DNA from: Bacillus suaedaesalsae | GTDB lineage: Bacteria > Bacillota > Bacilli > Bacillales > SA4 | NCBI RefSeq assembly: GCF_016890225.1 | Contig: NZ_JAFELM010000043.1 | Span: 248,001-312,000 of the forward strand | DNA length: 64,000 nt | Direction: 5' to 3' | Part shown: positions 43,863 through 53,321 of the stretch, piece by piece | Layout: every line of letters starts with the position of its first letter | Position numbering within the stretch: the stretch's first letter is position 1 | Made by a program: the position numbers and the translations under genes | The notes under the pieces: model-generated | Seen by the model: the letters and a program-made list of their open reading frames with translations, nothing else | What the model was told of the DNA's origin: nothing | The model's database searches: none

Positions 43863-44417
43863 TTATTTGTAATTCCTTTTCAACAACGAAAACATAATCA
43901 AATCATGATAGTTTCCTCTAGTAAATTGATAATCTTGAAGCGTTCCTTCTTCCTGGAAGCCAAGTTTTTTTACAAGTTGTTGTGACGCCTCATTCTCAGG
44001 TCGTATCGTTGCACCAATTCTGTTGAAGCCTACCTCGTTAAATAAATACGCTATCACTGCTTTTAACGCCTCAGTCGCATACCCTTTGTTCCATTCTTTT
44101 CTTGTAATCTCGTATCCTACTTCAACTCTAGCGTTATTTTTGCTAATGTTATGAAACCCGATTGAGCCAATTAATTCGTCTGTATGTTTAAGAGCAATCC
44201 CCCAACGGATGGCTTGTTTCTGCTCAAACCCATTATTAAACGCATTGATGATTTCTTCTGCTTGTTCTATCTTTGTGAAGTTATCAATTCCGAAGTATCT
44301 CGTTACAAGATCATCAGAAAAATAGGCAAATACGTTTTCTTTATCGTCTACAGTTATTTTTCGTAATTTTAAACGTTCAGTTTCTAAAATTGGAAATGCA
44401 TCAAATAGTGATTTCAT
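43863..44417 (-). CDS. RimJ/RimL-type GNAT N-acetyltransferase
   Basis: A 184-residue acetyltransferase (LFDAFPILETERLKLRKIT, GSIGFHNISKNNARVEVGYEI, EWNKGYATEALKAVI, RPENEASQQLVKKLGFQEEG). AAAGGAG 7 nt before ATG 44417 sets the start; the frame is open further upstream into the next gene. It lies 13 bases after a second GNAT gene on the same strand. Confidence 0.9.
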   Translation of the reverse strand: MKSLFDAFPILETERLKLRKITVDDKENVFAYFSDDLVTRYFGIDNFTKIEQAEEIINAFNNGFEQKQAIRWGIALKHTDELIGSIGFHNISKNNARVEVGYEITRKEWNKGYATEALKAVIAYLFNEVGFNRIGATIRPENEASQQLVKKLGFQEEGTLQDYQFTRGNYHDLIMFSLLKRNYK

Positions 44418-44430
44418 CACATTACTCCTT

Positions 44431-44886
44431 TTATCGATGTCCTTCTTGCCTTGCTTTACGAAAACCATAAAGGACACACGTTCCGTTTTCTGATAGATCT
44501 TTCACTTCAAATCCACATTTTTCATAAAAAGAAAAATTGTTGCTTGATGTATTGGCAAACCAGTCTCCATGAGGGAGTTTCGAAACACAAAGTTCGATAA
44601 GCTTTTTCGCTATACCTTGTCCACGATGCGTGGAACGAACAACAAGGTCTGCAATAGTTGCGATCGTGATTTGGTCTGAAATGACACGAATCATTCCAAT
44701 CATTTCTTCCCCATCCCATACTGTATAAGCACATGTTGAATTTTCAAAGATTAGTTGATACTTCTCATCCTGCCATTCTGGATTTATTCGCATCCACCCT
44801 GCATCCTCAAATAACTTTTTCACTTTATCCGCGGGTATGCCGTGCGTTCCTTCTCGAATGATTAGCCCATGAAAATATTGATACAC
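44431..44886 (-). CDS. GNAT N-acetyltransferase
   Basis: A 151-residue acetyltransferase with VSDQITIATIADLVVRSTHRGQGIAKKLIE-type loop (R-G-Q-G-I-A) and FYEKCGFEV. The start is GTG 44886, 5 nt after GAGGTGA; upstream ATGs in frame have no SD. The N-terminus HGLIIREGTHGIPADKVKKLFEDAGW resembles YitI/PaiA-like small acetyltransferases. Confidence 0.87.
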   Translation of the reverse strand: MYQYFHGLIIREGTHGIPADKVKKLFEDAGWMRINPEWQDEKYQLIFENSTCAYTVWDGEEMIGMIRVISDQITIATIADLVVRSTHRGQGIAKKLIELCVSKLPHGDWFANTSSNNFSFYEKCGFEVKDLSENGTCVLYGFRKARQEGHR

Positions 44887-45029
44887 CCGTATCACCTCTA
44901 TGTAAAAAAATGGTTTAGTCATTATTATAATGGAACAAACTTGAATGTACATAGAAAATTAATATGTTGCTAATTTCGGTGTTTATCATCATATAGAAAA
45001 ATGTTAGAAAAGAGATTATAATTCCCAAA

Positions 45030-45056
45030 TAAATAGCAGCTAGATTTCTAGCTGCT
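45030..45056 (-). terminator. Terminator of the DJ-1/PfpI gene
   Basis: AGCAGCTAGA (45035-45044) and TCTAGCTGCT (45047-45056), a perfect 10-bp stem; minus-strand tail ATTTATTT. Confidence 0.82.
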
Positions 45057-45058
45057 CC

Positions 45059-45622
45059 TTAATATGACGACGGTACTCTAAAATATGTAAGCGGTTTAAT
45101 TTCATCGATTGGGACGATGCCTAGTTTGCGTAATACTTCTTCTGCAAAGACGATGTAGTTTGATCCAGTTGAGGTTATGACATTTTGGTCGATAACTAGA
45201 AGGTTATCCTTCTTTCTCTCCCAGTTCATGTAGTCTCTATATAGTAAGTCTTGCTCTGTAATGGATGCTGTATAGGACACATCATGTAAGATACCGGCTG
45301 CTCCAAGTAGAGCAGGACCACCACATATGGCTGCAATGACTTTTTTAGATTCATGAAATTGTTTGAGTAAATCTAGTAACTTAAAGTCTGATAAATGTGC
45401 GGAGGGTTCTCCCCCTGGGATGATGAGCGCTACATAATCTTCTATCTTTATATGATCAATGTGTAAGTCTGGTAAAATGTTTAATTTTCCTCCCGATGTA
45501 ACTGGAGTATCTGAAGTAGAAAATGTTTCAAGCTTATAATCCGTCCCACTTAAACAGGTTACTAAAATGGATATTTCAAATTCAGCAAATGAATCGTATA
45601 CAAACATTAATACTTTTTTCAT
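45059..45622 (-). CDS. DJ-1/PfpI-family glutamine-amidotransferase-like protein
   Basis: A 187-residue protein with the DJ-1/PfpI fold. The nucleophile elbow is AAICGGPALLG (Cys near residue 99), and Glu in YDSFAEFEISIL near residue 15 is the conserved partner. ALIIPGGEPS marks strand 4. Family members are deglycases, chaperones or hydrolases; YoaZ/YraA-like proteins in Bacillus respond to stress. It overlaps the HAD gene by 4 bases. Confidence 0.86.
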   Translation of the reverse strand: MKKVLMFVYDSFAEFEISILVTCLSGTDYKLETFSTSDTPVTSGGKLNILPDLHIDHIKIEDYVALIIPGGEPSAHLSDFKLLDLLKQFHESKKVIAAICGGPALLGAAGILHDVSYTASITEQDLLYRDYMNWERKKDNLLVIDQNVITSTGSNYIVFAEEVLRKLGIVPIDEIKPLTYFRVPSSY

Positions 45623-46302
45623 GATCTTGCCCCTTTATGGATCGTGTCTTTTGTGTGTAGTATTGCTAGGACTTCTTCGAACGAATGATCTGCCATCGAA
45701 TTCATTTTAAATGCATGTCCAGAGAAATCTAGTATTCTTGTAATCCCATTTGGTACGATAACACAAGATAATCCTGCAGAAAGTGCTGCCTGTAATCCAT
45801 TTTTTGAATCCTCAAAACAAAAGGCTTCTTGAGCCGTCACTCCAAGACTAGTCATAGCTTGGATGTAAAGTTCTGGATCTGGTTTTACCATCGTCACATC
45901 ATCTCTCGTTTTGACTACATCGAAATAATTTCGTAGTTGAAACTTCTCTAAAAACGCTTCAACCCAATTCCGACTTGAGCTAGATGCTACTGCAAGCTTA
46001 AGACCCATAGTAGTAGCTGCTTGTAAATAATCAATAACCCCTTCTCTTAGTGTTAACGTCGAGACATAGTGGTTATAGAGTTCTCTTGTTTGTCGTTTCA
46101 TTTCAGTGCGGTCTAGTGTAGTACCCGCAAGTTGTTCTAACTTTTTATATAAAACATCATCACTTGTACCTATACAAATGGAGAAATCTTCAACAGTCAT
46201 CGAAACGCCATAGTTCCCCATCACTTTTCTAAACACTTCATACCAAACGGTTTCTGTATCAATAATTAAGCCATCAAAGTCAAATATTACTGCTTTTATC
46301 AT
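45619..46302 (-). CDS. HAD-superfamily phosphatase (YhcW/beta-phosphoglucomutase-like)
   Basis: A 227-residue HAD-IA hydrolase. Motif I is FDFDGLIIDTE, motif II KLAVASSSSRNW, motif III KPDPELY and motif IV CFEDSKNGLQAALSAG; the cap domain sits between motifs I and II. Reads like YhcW of B. subtilis. ATG 46302 follows GAGGATGTGAG. Substrate unknown, probably a small phosphorylated sugar. Confidence 0.88.
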   Translation of the reverse strand: MIKAVIFDFDGLIIDTETVWYEVFRKVMGNYGVSMTVEDFSICIGTSDDVLYKKLEQLAGTTLDRTEMKRQTRELYNHYVSTLTLREGVIDYLQAATTMGLKLAVASSSSRNWVEAFLEKFQLRNYFDVVKTRDDVTMVKPDPELYIQAMTSLGVTAQEAFCFEDSKNGLQAALSAGLSCVIVPNGITRILDFSGHAFKMNSMADHSFEEVLAILHTKDTIHKGARS

Positions 46303-46473
46303 TGTTCTCACATCCTCGCTTAAATAAAATATCATGTTTCATTCTATAAATCTACCATTTTATGGTATTATCTTACAGTTTTATAGAGTTTTTCTTTTAT
46401 TTTTTTCCATTTTTGATATGATAATGGTAGAATTTCTATTTTATTCATTAGATAGGAAAGGAGGTATTAGTGC

Positions 46474-47772
46474 TTGAAACAATTTTCGTTAACAGAAATG
46501 ACTAGAAATCAACCATTTATTTTGTTTTGTAGCCTAATGATCGCAGCCTTCATCACACTACTATTTCTGCTACTAGTTTTTGATATTGAAATATCAAACC
46601 AATTCCTCTATTTAGTTATTATTCCTTATTTTATTATTTCATCTATGTTCAGCATTGTTTTACATTCAATTCTAGAGAAAAAGTCTAACAAAGAAAGAGT
46701 CGAAAGTGACCAACGTTATAAATCACTAATTGAAAACCACCCAGATGGAGTTATCATTCATCATATGGGGACGATTCTTTACGCAAACCCTGCGATTTAT
46801 GAAATGCTTGGGTACCCTTATGGTTCAGCAACTGGCCAATCGCTTTTACAATTCGCTCACCCTTCTACACATGAGAAAATTCATGAACGTCAACGGGAAG
46901 CTTACGCTGCAGAGGCAAAGATACAAGAGATTATCGAGGTGGAGTTAGTTCATCAAAATGGTTCCTCGATTTTCGCGGAGTCAAAGGCGATTGGTTGCAT
47001 GTATAACGACAAGAAATGTGTGCAACTTGTTGTACGTGATGTAACGGAAAGGAAAAAAGCTGAGGAGATGTTGAAAGCTTCGGACCGTTTAGCTGTTGTT
47101 GGTCAATTAGCAGCGGGAATTGCCCATGAAATTCGTAACCCGCTTACTAGCATTAAAGGATTTGTTCAAGTTATGAAGGAATCTAACTCAGATTCTGAAT
47201 ATTACGATGTCATCCTCTCCGAGATCGATCGTATTAATGAAGTGACGAACGACTTTTTGTTTTTAGCAAAACCAAAGGAGTCCCAATATAAGCAGTGTCT
47301 TCTTTACCCAATCATTCATGATATTGCAACATTATTAGGACCAGAAGCTCTGTATCACAATATCCAAATGGATATACATGACAAAACGACACAGAACGTA
47401 TTCATTTTATGTGAGGAAAATGAGTTAAAACAGGCATTTATTAATATCGTGAAGAACTCAATTGAAGCAATGCCAACAGGCGGGAAAATCGAAATATCAT
47501 TACAAATGAATGAGGAAAATATTGAAATTTGTTTTGAAGACAACGGCATGGGGATTCCAAAGGATAAAATGAAAAACATAGGTCAACCATTCTACACGTT
47601 AAAAGAAACGGGAACTGGTTTAGGTGTGATGACGACGATGAAAATTATTGAGAATCATCAAGGTATCTTTTCTCTACAGAGCGAAGAAGGTAAAGGAACG
47701 ACCATTACGGTCTGTTTCCCAGTTGCATTAAAATCTACTAAAGGAGGAGTAAAAACCGAATATGCGCTTTAA
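46474..47772 (+). CDS. PAS-containing sensor histidine kinase (sporulation Kin-type)
   Basis: A 432-residue kinase. TTG 46474 lies after AAAGGAGGT. Two spans (about 15-38 and 45-64) with almost no extracellular loop, a PAS domain (about 80-195: LIENHPDGVIIHHMGTILYANPAIYEMLGY), HisKA with GIAHEIRNPLTSIKGF (His218) and HATPase with NIVKNSIEAM, DNGMGI and TGLG. HEIRNPLTSIKGF is typical of KinA-E phosphorelay kinases. No response regulator is adjacent, so it is an orphan; feeding Spo0F is a likely but unproven role. Confidence 0.9.
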   Translation: MKQFSLTEMTRNQPFILFCSLMIAAFITLLFLLLVFDIEISNQFLYLVIIPYFIISSMFSIVLHSILEKKSNKERVESDQRYKSLIENHPDGVIIHHMGTILYANPAIYEMLGYPYGSATGQSLLQFAHPSTHEKIHERQREAYAAEAKIQEIIEVELVHQNGSSIFAESKAIGCMYNDKKCVQLVVRDVTERKKAEEMLKASDRLAVVGQLAAGIAHEIRNPLTSIKGFVQVMKESNSDSEYYDVILSEIDRINEVTNDFLFLAKPKESQYKQCLLYPIIHDIATLLGPEALYHNIQMDIHDKTTQNVFILCEENELKQAFINIVKNSIEAMPTGGKIEISLQMNEENIEICFEDNGMGIPKDKMKNIGQPFYTLKETGTGLGVMTTMKIIENHQGIFSLQSEEGKGTTITVCFPVALKSTKGGVKTEYAL

Positions 47773-48076
47773 AACACTACTTTTGCAAAATGTTGTATTG
47801 CTTTTAGGAACGGTGTGCATCTATAAGTTTTTTTCGTTAAAACAATTTTTTGGTTTAGTTGAATCATGGAAAAGGTTCAAGTTGCCAATCATTGACGGGG
47901 AAGGAATTAGCATTACGTTTTTAGGTATACCGTTAGATGATGATGGTGTACCTTGGACGGATATTATGAGTTACGCGAATACATTTTTAGTATTCGGTCT
48001 CCTCCTGCTTCTCTCTTCTGTAGGAATAGTGATATGGAATTATCGAAGAAAGTTGTTTACTACGAAATCGATGTAA
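47762..48076 (+). CDS. Hypothetical two-span membrane protein coupled to the kinase
   Basis: A 104-residue protein whose ATG overlaps the kinase gene by 11 bases; AAAGGAGGAG lies inside the kinase end. Spans at about 7-23 and 70-92, with an external loop of about 45 residues (ESWKRFKLPIIDGEGISITFLGIPLDDDGVPWTD). Translational coupling suggests a partner or sensor subunit for the kinase. Family not recognised. Confidence 0.68.
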   Translation: MRFKTLLLQNVVLLLGTVCIYKFFSLKQFFGLVESWKRFKLPIIDGEGISITFLGIPLDDDGVPWTDIMSYANTFLVFGLLLLLSSVGIVIWNYRRKLFTTKSM

Positions 48077-48082
48077 TACGTA

Positions 48083-48132
48083 AAAAGAATTGTGTTAGCT
48101 CTCACTTTCTAGAGATAACTACAATTCTTTTA
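48083..48132. terminator. Bidirectional terminator between convergent genes
   Basis: AAGAATTGT and ACAATTCTT arms, extended by imperfect pairing of TTAGCTCT with AGAGATAA, followed by T-rich tails on both strands. Confidence 0.78.
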
Positions 48133-50421
48133 TTCATTTGCTACAATAAAATGCTTCCACTCATGAGGTAACAGAGATTGATAGAGTGGTGTAAGATACC
48201 GATCATCAATGAGTGTAATCCGACCGTAGTCTTCCTCTGAACGGATGAGTCTCCCACCCGCTTGTAATACTTTATTGATACCTAGAAACACATACGAATA
48301 TAAATAGCCATCTCGTCCTATTGATTGAAAGTAATCCTTCATAATATTCCGTTCAAACCCTACTTGAGGTAACCCTACACCGCAAATCATCACATGATTC
48401 AGTTTATCTCCCATTAAATCAATTCCTTCTGAAAAAACGCCTCCTAATACGGCGAATGCAATTACTCTCTTCGTATGATGCACATCAAAATGTGATATAA
48501 ACTCCTCTCTCTTGTCTTCCGTCATATTCGTATCTTGTCTCAATACTGTGAATTGGTTTCCATCTAACTCTATGTTTTCTATGATTTGGTTCATATAGTG
48601 ATACGACGGGAAAAAGAGTAAGATGTTTCCACTGCTTAGCTCTATCTCTTTTTTTATGATCGTTCCAATTTGAACCGTTGTTTTATCACGATGCTGATAA
48701 CGAGTTGATATCGGATAGATGATCACTTCTGTTTGTTCTTTTCGAAACGGTGACGGGATATCGATTGTATAATCACAGCTTTTAGCGCCAATCATCTTTT
48801 GGTAATAGGACTGTGGTGATAGCGTTGCCGAAAAGAAGATTTTCGATCTAAACCCCTTCCCCATTTTTTGCAAGGAAAGAGAGGGATCTAGACAGAGAAT
48901 CTTCATTCTTACTTCATTTTTCTGAATTTCAATGTAAGTAACATACCGCTCATCATACAGAGTAGCAGTTTTGAGGAACGCTTGAACATTCCAATAAGCG
49001 TCTAGCAATAGTTCACGGTTTTCTTGCATCCAAGGAGATTGAATCTCCTCTTCTGCTACACTTGCAAATGATTCAAGCGCTTTTACAAAATCAGTATCTA
49101 ACTTTGATAGTGTAAATTCAGAAGCTGATGAACTTTTACGAATTTGTATAAAGAATTGATTGATTTGATTGACTGTTTGATAGAGTGCATCGTGATTCCC
49201 TTTGAAAGCGCGTTTTAGCTCTAGGAACATTGACTTCTCTATTGTAGAGGAGTACATTTCTCTTCCTCGGTCGACTAAATTATGTGCTTCATCCACTAGC
49301 AGCACGCTTTTCTTTCGGTTATCATCTGTCACTCGCTTCAGGGAAACCCTGGGATCAAATATGTAATTGTAATCACATATGATTGCGTCAGCGTTGTTCG
49401 TTAAATCTAATGAGAATTCAAACGGACAAACTTTATGTTTCATGGAATAACTTTCTATCACCTCTCTCGTTATAATGTCTTCGTGTTGTAATATATCTAA
49501 CACAGCATCGTTAATTCGGTCATAATAGCCATTGGCGAATTCACAATAATCCTTTTGACAACGGGTTTCATCCTTTAAGCATGCTTTGTCTTTCGCTGTA
49601 ATGGTAACCGTTTTGAACGTTAAGCCATGTGATTTAAGTAATGAGAACGTATCTTCGGCTGTTGTACGTGTGATGGTTTTGGCTGTTAAGTAAAAAATTC
49701 TGTCAATGTGTTGTTCTCCTATTGCTTTTACTGATGGAAAAACGGTGGAAATCGTCTTTCCTATACCTGTTGGTGCTAATGCGAATAAGTTTTGGTGTTC
49801 GTGAATCGTTTTATATACAGCTCCAGAAAGCTTTCGTTGTCCTTCTCGATATGTTTGAAATGGAAAGGATAGCTTTTTACTCGATTCGTTTTTTTCTTTT
49901 TGGTGGTGTTGATGAAACTGGACATAGGGAGTATATTTCTCAATTACCATCTTAAAAAACTGCTCTAATTCAGTAATTTGGAAGCTTTGTAAGAAATGCT
50001 TTTTTTCTTTTTTGTTTCGTCTTATATACGTAAGCTGAACATTAATCGCAAGAAGCTCATGTTGTTTTGCATACATGTAGGCATACATTTTTGCTTGAGC
50101 CCAGTGAACCGGGGAAGTTGTCTCTTCTGTGAAAAATTCAAGTGAGCGAGATGTTGATTTAATTTCGTCAATGGTTACCATATCATCTCGGTGAAGAATT
50201 CCGTCACAACGACCTTCAATTTTTAAAAGGCAGTCCTTTAACATAACATCTGTTTCAAGGTGAACTTCCTTCTCGTCTTTATCTGTATAGGTAGCCTGGA
50301 CAGCTTGATGAGCCTTCGTTCCCTCCATAAATAAGCTTGGTGCTTGAAAGGAGGTTTCAATACTACCGCTTCGATATACATACTCCACAATCCCACGAAC
50401 AGACACATTCCACTTATTCAT
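48130..50421 (-). CDS. XPD/DinG-like Fe-S DNA helicase fused to a PD-(D/E)XK domain
   Basis: A 763-residue protein (numbering from ATG 50421). Residues 1-165 form a RecB/Cas4-like nuclease domain with GRCDGIL (Asp73) and DEIKST (Glu86, Lys88). The helicase follows: APTGIGKT (216-223), four Fe-S cysteines at 281, 288, 293 and 332, DEAH (377-380) and C-terminal motif VI QAGGRLIRSEEDYGR. Superfamily 2 helicases of this type unwind 5' to 3' and act in repair. Fused nuclease-helicases are found in Firmicutes without an agreed pathway. No other repair gene is adjacent. The frame extends to GTG 50430. Confidence 0.88.
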   Translation of the reverse strand: MNKWNVSVRGIVEYVYRSGSIETSFQAPSLFMEGTKAHQAVQATYTDKDEKEVHLETDVMLKDCLLKIEGRCDGILHRDDMVTIDEIKSTSRSLEFFTEETTSPVHWAQAKMYAYMYAKQHELLAINVQLTYIRRNKKEKKHFLQSFQITELEQFFKMVIEKYTPYVQFHQHHQKEKNESSKKLSFPFQTYREGQRKLSGAVYKTIHEHQNLFALAPTGIGKTISTVFPSVKAIGEQHIDRIFYLTAKTITRTTAEDTFSLLKSHGLTFKTVTITAKDKACLKDETRCQKDYCEFANGYYDRINDAVLDILQHEDIITREVIESYSMKHKVCPFEFSLDLTNNADAIICDYNYIFDPRVSLKRVTDDNRKKSVLLVDEAHNLVDRGREMYSSTIEKSMFLELKRAFKGNHDALYQTVNQINQFFIQIRKSSSASEFTLSKLDTDFVKALESFASVAEEEIQSPWMQENRELLLDAYWNVQAFLKTATLYDERYVTYIEIQKNEVRMKILCLDPSLSLQKMGKGFRSKIFFSATLSPQSYYQKMIGAKSCDYTIDIPSPFRKEQTEVIIYPISTRYQHRDKTTVQIGTIIKKEIELSSGNILLFFPSYHYMNQIIENIELDGNQFTVLRQDTNMTEDKREEFISHFDVHHTKRVIAFAVLGGVFSEGIDLMGDKLNHVMICGVGLPQVGFERNIMKDYFQSIGRDGYLYSYVFLGINKVLQAGGRLIRSEEDYGRITLIDDRYLTPLYQSLLPHEWKHFIVANE

Positions 50422-50554
50422 ACTGATCACCGTTCCACATTATTAGTAATTCTATATTATCATAAATCATTCATATGTAAAGAACGTTTGTTCTGTTTTG
50501 TTAAAAGCACACTAGTACGGTTAAAATAACGGTTATGCTGGAGGTGCGAAGGTA

Positions 50555-50995
50555 ATGAAAAAAGATATTGAAGATTATATAACAGAAGGAATAGCTGGAC
50601 CACTTGAAACGAAACCTGATGAACGGAGGGAATACTTAGGCACTATTCGGGAGCGTGTCATCATTGCTCTTAAACAAGGACAAGTACGTGAGAAAAATTT
50701 ATACATAACTGACTTGGAAAAAATTATGAAGCAATATCCAACTGCAAAAATGTTTCTAAATGGTAATATGGAATATCGCGCGTTAAGTCCATTTGTAAAG
50801 CTTGCTTCGGATTTAAACATCCCATATACGTTAAGTGTTAATGGCGAATACAATTCTGATTTTGGTCTCGTGTTAGCCACTGATCACGCAATCGATCTTG
50901 AAGATATTTCGTTATCTGTGAACAAAAAGGAGAATGAGTACGAAGATGATGATGACGATTCGCCTTTAAAAAGGTTCTTTGATAAACTGTTTTAA
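50555..50995 (+). CDS. yueI: YueI-family protein (DUF1694)
   Basis: A 146-residue soluble protein with the YueI pattern: GIAGPLETKPDERREYLGTIRERVIIALKQGQV, then MFLNGNMEYRALSPFVKLASDLNIPYTLSVNGEYNSDFGLVLATDHAI. It ends in an acidic stretch EYEDDDDDSPLKRFFDKLF. ATG follows GGAGGTGCGAAGGTA. Structures show a thioesterase-unrelated Rossmann-like fold in the family; function unknown. Confidence 0.88.
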   Translation: MKKDIEDYITEGIAGPLETKPDERREYLGTIRERVIIALKQGQVREKNLYITDLEKIMKQYPTAKMFLNGNMEYRALSPFVKLASDLNIPYTLSVNGEYNSDFGLVLATDHAIDLEDISLSVNKKENEYEDDDDDSPLKRFFDKLF

Positions 50996-51053
50996 AAGGT
51001 TGTTTTCGCATACTTTGTTGCTATTTTTACAAAAAAAGAATTTATATTTGGTC

Positions 51054-51184
51054 CGTTGATTTCCGCTTCAGGCACACGCTTTCCGCGGGGAGGGACATGA
51101 GCCTCCTCGGCTTCGCCTGCGGGGTCTCACGATTCCCTCTATCTCCCGCAGGAGTCGTGCGCCTTCCGCTCCAAACAACTCAAT
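51054..51184 (-). repeat. Interspersed repeat family, copy B
   Basis: Reversed relative to copy A. On the minus strand it reads GGAGCGGAAGG, GACTCCTGCGGGAG, GTGAGACCCCGCAGG, GGAGGCTCAT, CCGCGGAAAGCG and GCGGAAATCAAC. It is clearly GC-richer than its surroundings and fills most of the 302-base gap between yueI and gabT. Confidence 0.85.
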
Positions 51185-51255
51185 GTTTTAACAAGTTATC
51201 CAAATACCAACAATCTTTACGAAATTGCCTTTTAAAAAGATTACGATAGAATAGA

Positions 51256-51293
51256 ACAACAGCACCTTCGATTCTCATCGTTGGTGCTGTTTA
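51256..51293 (-). terminator. Possible terminator of gabT
   Basis: AACAGCACC and GGTGCTGTT arms, 9-bp stem with a 14-nt loop containing weak pairing; the minus-strand tail GTTCTATTCT is only moderately T-rich. Confidence 0.6.
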
Positions 51294-51297
51294 ATGG

Positions 51298-52641
51298 TTA
51301 ACATGTCAACTCCCCAATAACCTCATCAATAACTGTTAATGCTTCGGATAGCTGTTCAAACGTTATGACAAGCGGGCTCAAAATTCTTATTACGTTACTG
51401 TATAAGCCAGCGCTAAGGATAATGACTCCTCTTTTATTGCATTCAGCAATAATTTGTCCTGTTAGCTCTTTATTCGGTTCTTTTAATTCTCGGTCCTTTA
51501 CAATTTCAATCGAACACATTGCGCCAAGACCTCTTACATCCCCAATTACTTCGTATTTTTCTTTCATATTTGTAAATGAATTGGTGATGACTTCTCCGAT
51601 TGTATTTGCTCGTTCTAGAAGCCCTTCTTCCTCAATCATAGTAATGACTTCTAATGCGGCTACACATCCTAATGGACTTCCTCCGTATGTTCCACCTATT
51701 TCCCCTTGCATAGGTGCATCCATAATTTCAGCTCTTCCTGTTACAGCACTAATTGGAATTCCGGCTGCAATTGATTTAGACAACGTGATCAAATCAGGTT
51801 CAATTCCAAAATGCTCACTCGCAAACATTTTTCCGGTTCTGCCAAATCCAGTTTGAATCTCATCCGCAATAAATAAAATTCCGTGATCCTCACATTTCTT
51901 CTTTAACTGTTGAACAAAGTTTACAGATGGAACGACAAAGCCACCTTCCCCTTGTACAGGTTCCAATATGAATGCGGCAATATCCTCTGGTGGTACTTCC
52001 GCTATAAAAAAGTCATCAATTTGCTGCAATAAAAATGCATCATATTGTTTATTCGTCATTCCTGTCGGTTTACGGTAGTAATACGGAAAGCGCAATTTGT
52101 ATGTTTCGGGTACTAACGGACCAAATCCATTTTTATAAGGTTTAACTTTACTTGTTAACGCCATCGCCATATAAGTACGACCGTGATAACCACGGTCAAA
52201 TGAAACGACAGCCCTTCTTCCCGTATAGCGTCTTGCAATTTTAATTGCATTTTCAACCGCTTCTGCCCCTGAGTTCAAAAAGAAGGTTTTCTTTTTGAAC
52301 TTGCCCGGTGTGATTTCATTTAATTTCTTTGCTAGTTGTATATAGGATTCATACATCATCACATTAAATCCTGGATGTATAAAGTGATCTAATTGATTTT
52401 TGATTTTCTCAACTACTCTAGGAGGACAGTGACCAACGTTTAACGTACCAATGCCACCGGCTAAATCAATTAATGAATTCCCATCCACATCTTTGACGAG
52501 CGCTCCCTCTGCTCTATCAATAAAAGCAGGTGATGTATTAAACGGTCCTCTCGGTACATGTTCATTACGCAACTGTTGTAATTCCATTGATTTCTTACCA
52601 GGTAGTGCTGTCTCCACATGGATAAAACGACGTTCAGTCAT
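51298..52641 (-). CDS. gabT: 4-aminobutyrate aminotransferase
   Basis: A 447-residue class III PLP aminotransferase. Landmarks: NSGAEAVENAIKIAR, SFDRGYHGRTYMAMALTSK, ILEPVQGEGGF, ADEIQTGFGRTGKMFASEHFGIEPDLITLSKSI (catalytic Lys in TLSKSIAAGIP) and GTYGGSPLGCVAALEVI. The sequence matches GabT, moving an amino group from GABA to 2-oxoglutarate. No GabD or GabR gene is adjacent. It could also act on 5-aminovalerate. Confidence 0.9.
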   Translation of the reverse strand: MTERRFIHVETALPGKKSMELQQLRNEHVPRGPFNTSPAFIDRAEGALVKDVDGNSLIDLAGGIGTLNVGHCPPRVVEKIKNQLDHFIHPGFNVMMYESYIQLAKKLNEITPGKFKKKTFFLNSGAEAVENAIKIARRYTGRRAVVSFDRGYHGRTYMAMALTSKVKPYKNGFGPLVPETYKLRFPYYYRKPTGMTNKQYDAFLLQQIDDFFIAEVPPEDIAAFILEPVQGEGGFVVPSVNFVQQLKKKCEDHGILFIADEIQTGFGRTGKMFASEHFGIEPDLITLSKSIAAGIPISAVTGRAEIMDAPMQGEIGGTYGGSPLGCVAALEVITMIEEEGLLERANTIGEVITNSFTNMKEKYEVIGDVRGLGAMCSIEIVKDRELKEPNKELTGQIIAECNKRGVIILSAGLYSNVIRILSPLVITFEQLSEALTVIDEVIGELTC

Positions 52642-52793
52642 AGGCGAGACATCCTTTCAGCATAGTTTTCCGTTCTACTAATCTATATGAAAAATCCTAC
52701 AAATGAATCACTTTTTAACGGGAATTGCTTGTTTAATTGATGCCATATTTTGGACATAATAACGTTATGATAATGTAAAGAAAGGACTTTACG

Positions 52794-53306
52794 ATGTATT
52801 TACTATTAGTCCTAATTGTATATGTTTTTTTGGGTTACTATTTTGTTGATTGGAAAAATTGGAAAGATTACTATCCCACGGTTCAGTTTTATATCATCTG
52901 TAATCTCTTTTATAATTTCATTTTTTATAATCATACGTTATGGAGATACAATGGTATTACTTTTTCATGGCTTAATCATACGTTTATAGAAATTTCCTTC
53001 ATGTTGTTTGTCATTCCAGTTATACTTATGATTTATTTAAGATACTTTCCGAAGAAGAAAAAGCCTTATCTATATGTAGCTGTCTGGGTTGCCTATTTTA
53101 CAAGTCTTGAATTTATCTTTCATAACAAGGGAATGTTTATTTACGAAAATGACTGGAATCTTTTTTGGTCAGGAATATTCAATGTCATTATGTTTACGAT
53201 ACTTAGAATACATTACCGAAACCCTCTTGTTGGAATTATTGTTTCCATTCCTGTGATCACAATATTATTCTTGTTTTTTCACCCAACATTAGCAGAATTA
53301 AAATGA
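52794..53306 (+). CDS. CBO0543-family membrane protein
   Basis: A 170-residue membrane protein with five spans. Conserved family pattern: DWKNWKDYYPTVQFYIICNLFYNFIFYNHTLW near the first two spans. GAAAGGAC is upstream of ATG. CBO0543 proteins are common in spore formers and have no known function. Confidence 0.75.
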   Translation: MYLLLVLIVYVFLGYYFVDWKNWKDYYPTVQFYIICNLFYNFIFYNHTLWRYNGITFSWLNHTFIEISFMLFVIPVILMIYLRYFPKKKKPYLYVAVWVAYFTSLEFIFHNKGMFIYENDWNLFWSGIFNVIMFTILRIHYRNPLVGIIVSIPVITILFLFFHPTLAELK

Positions 53307-53321
53307 TTAATAGTGACTTAT

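Noticed and set aside
51365-51856. 163-codon plus-strand ORF inside gabT
   Set aside because: Shadow frame of a strongly conserved aminotransferase; no SD, low-complexity hydrophobic translation.
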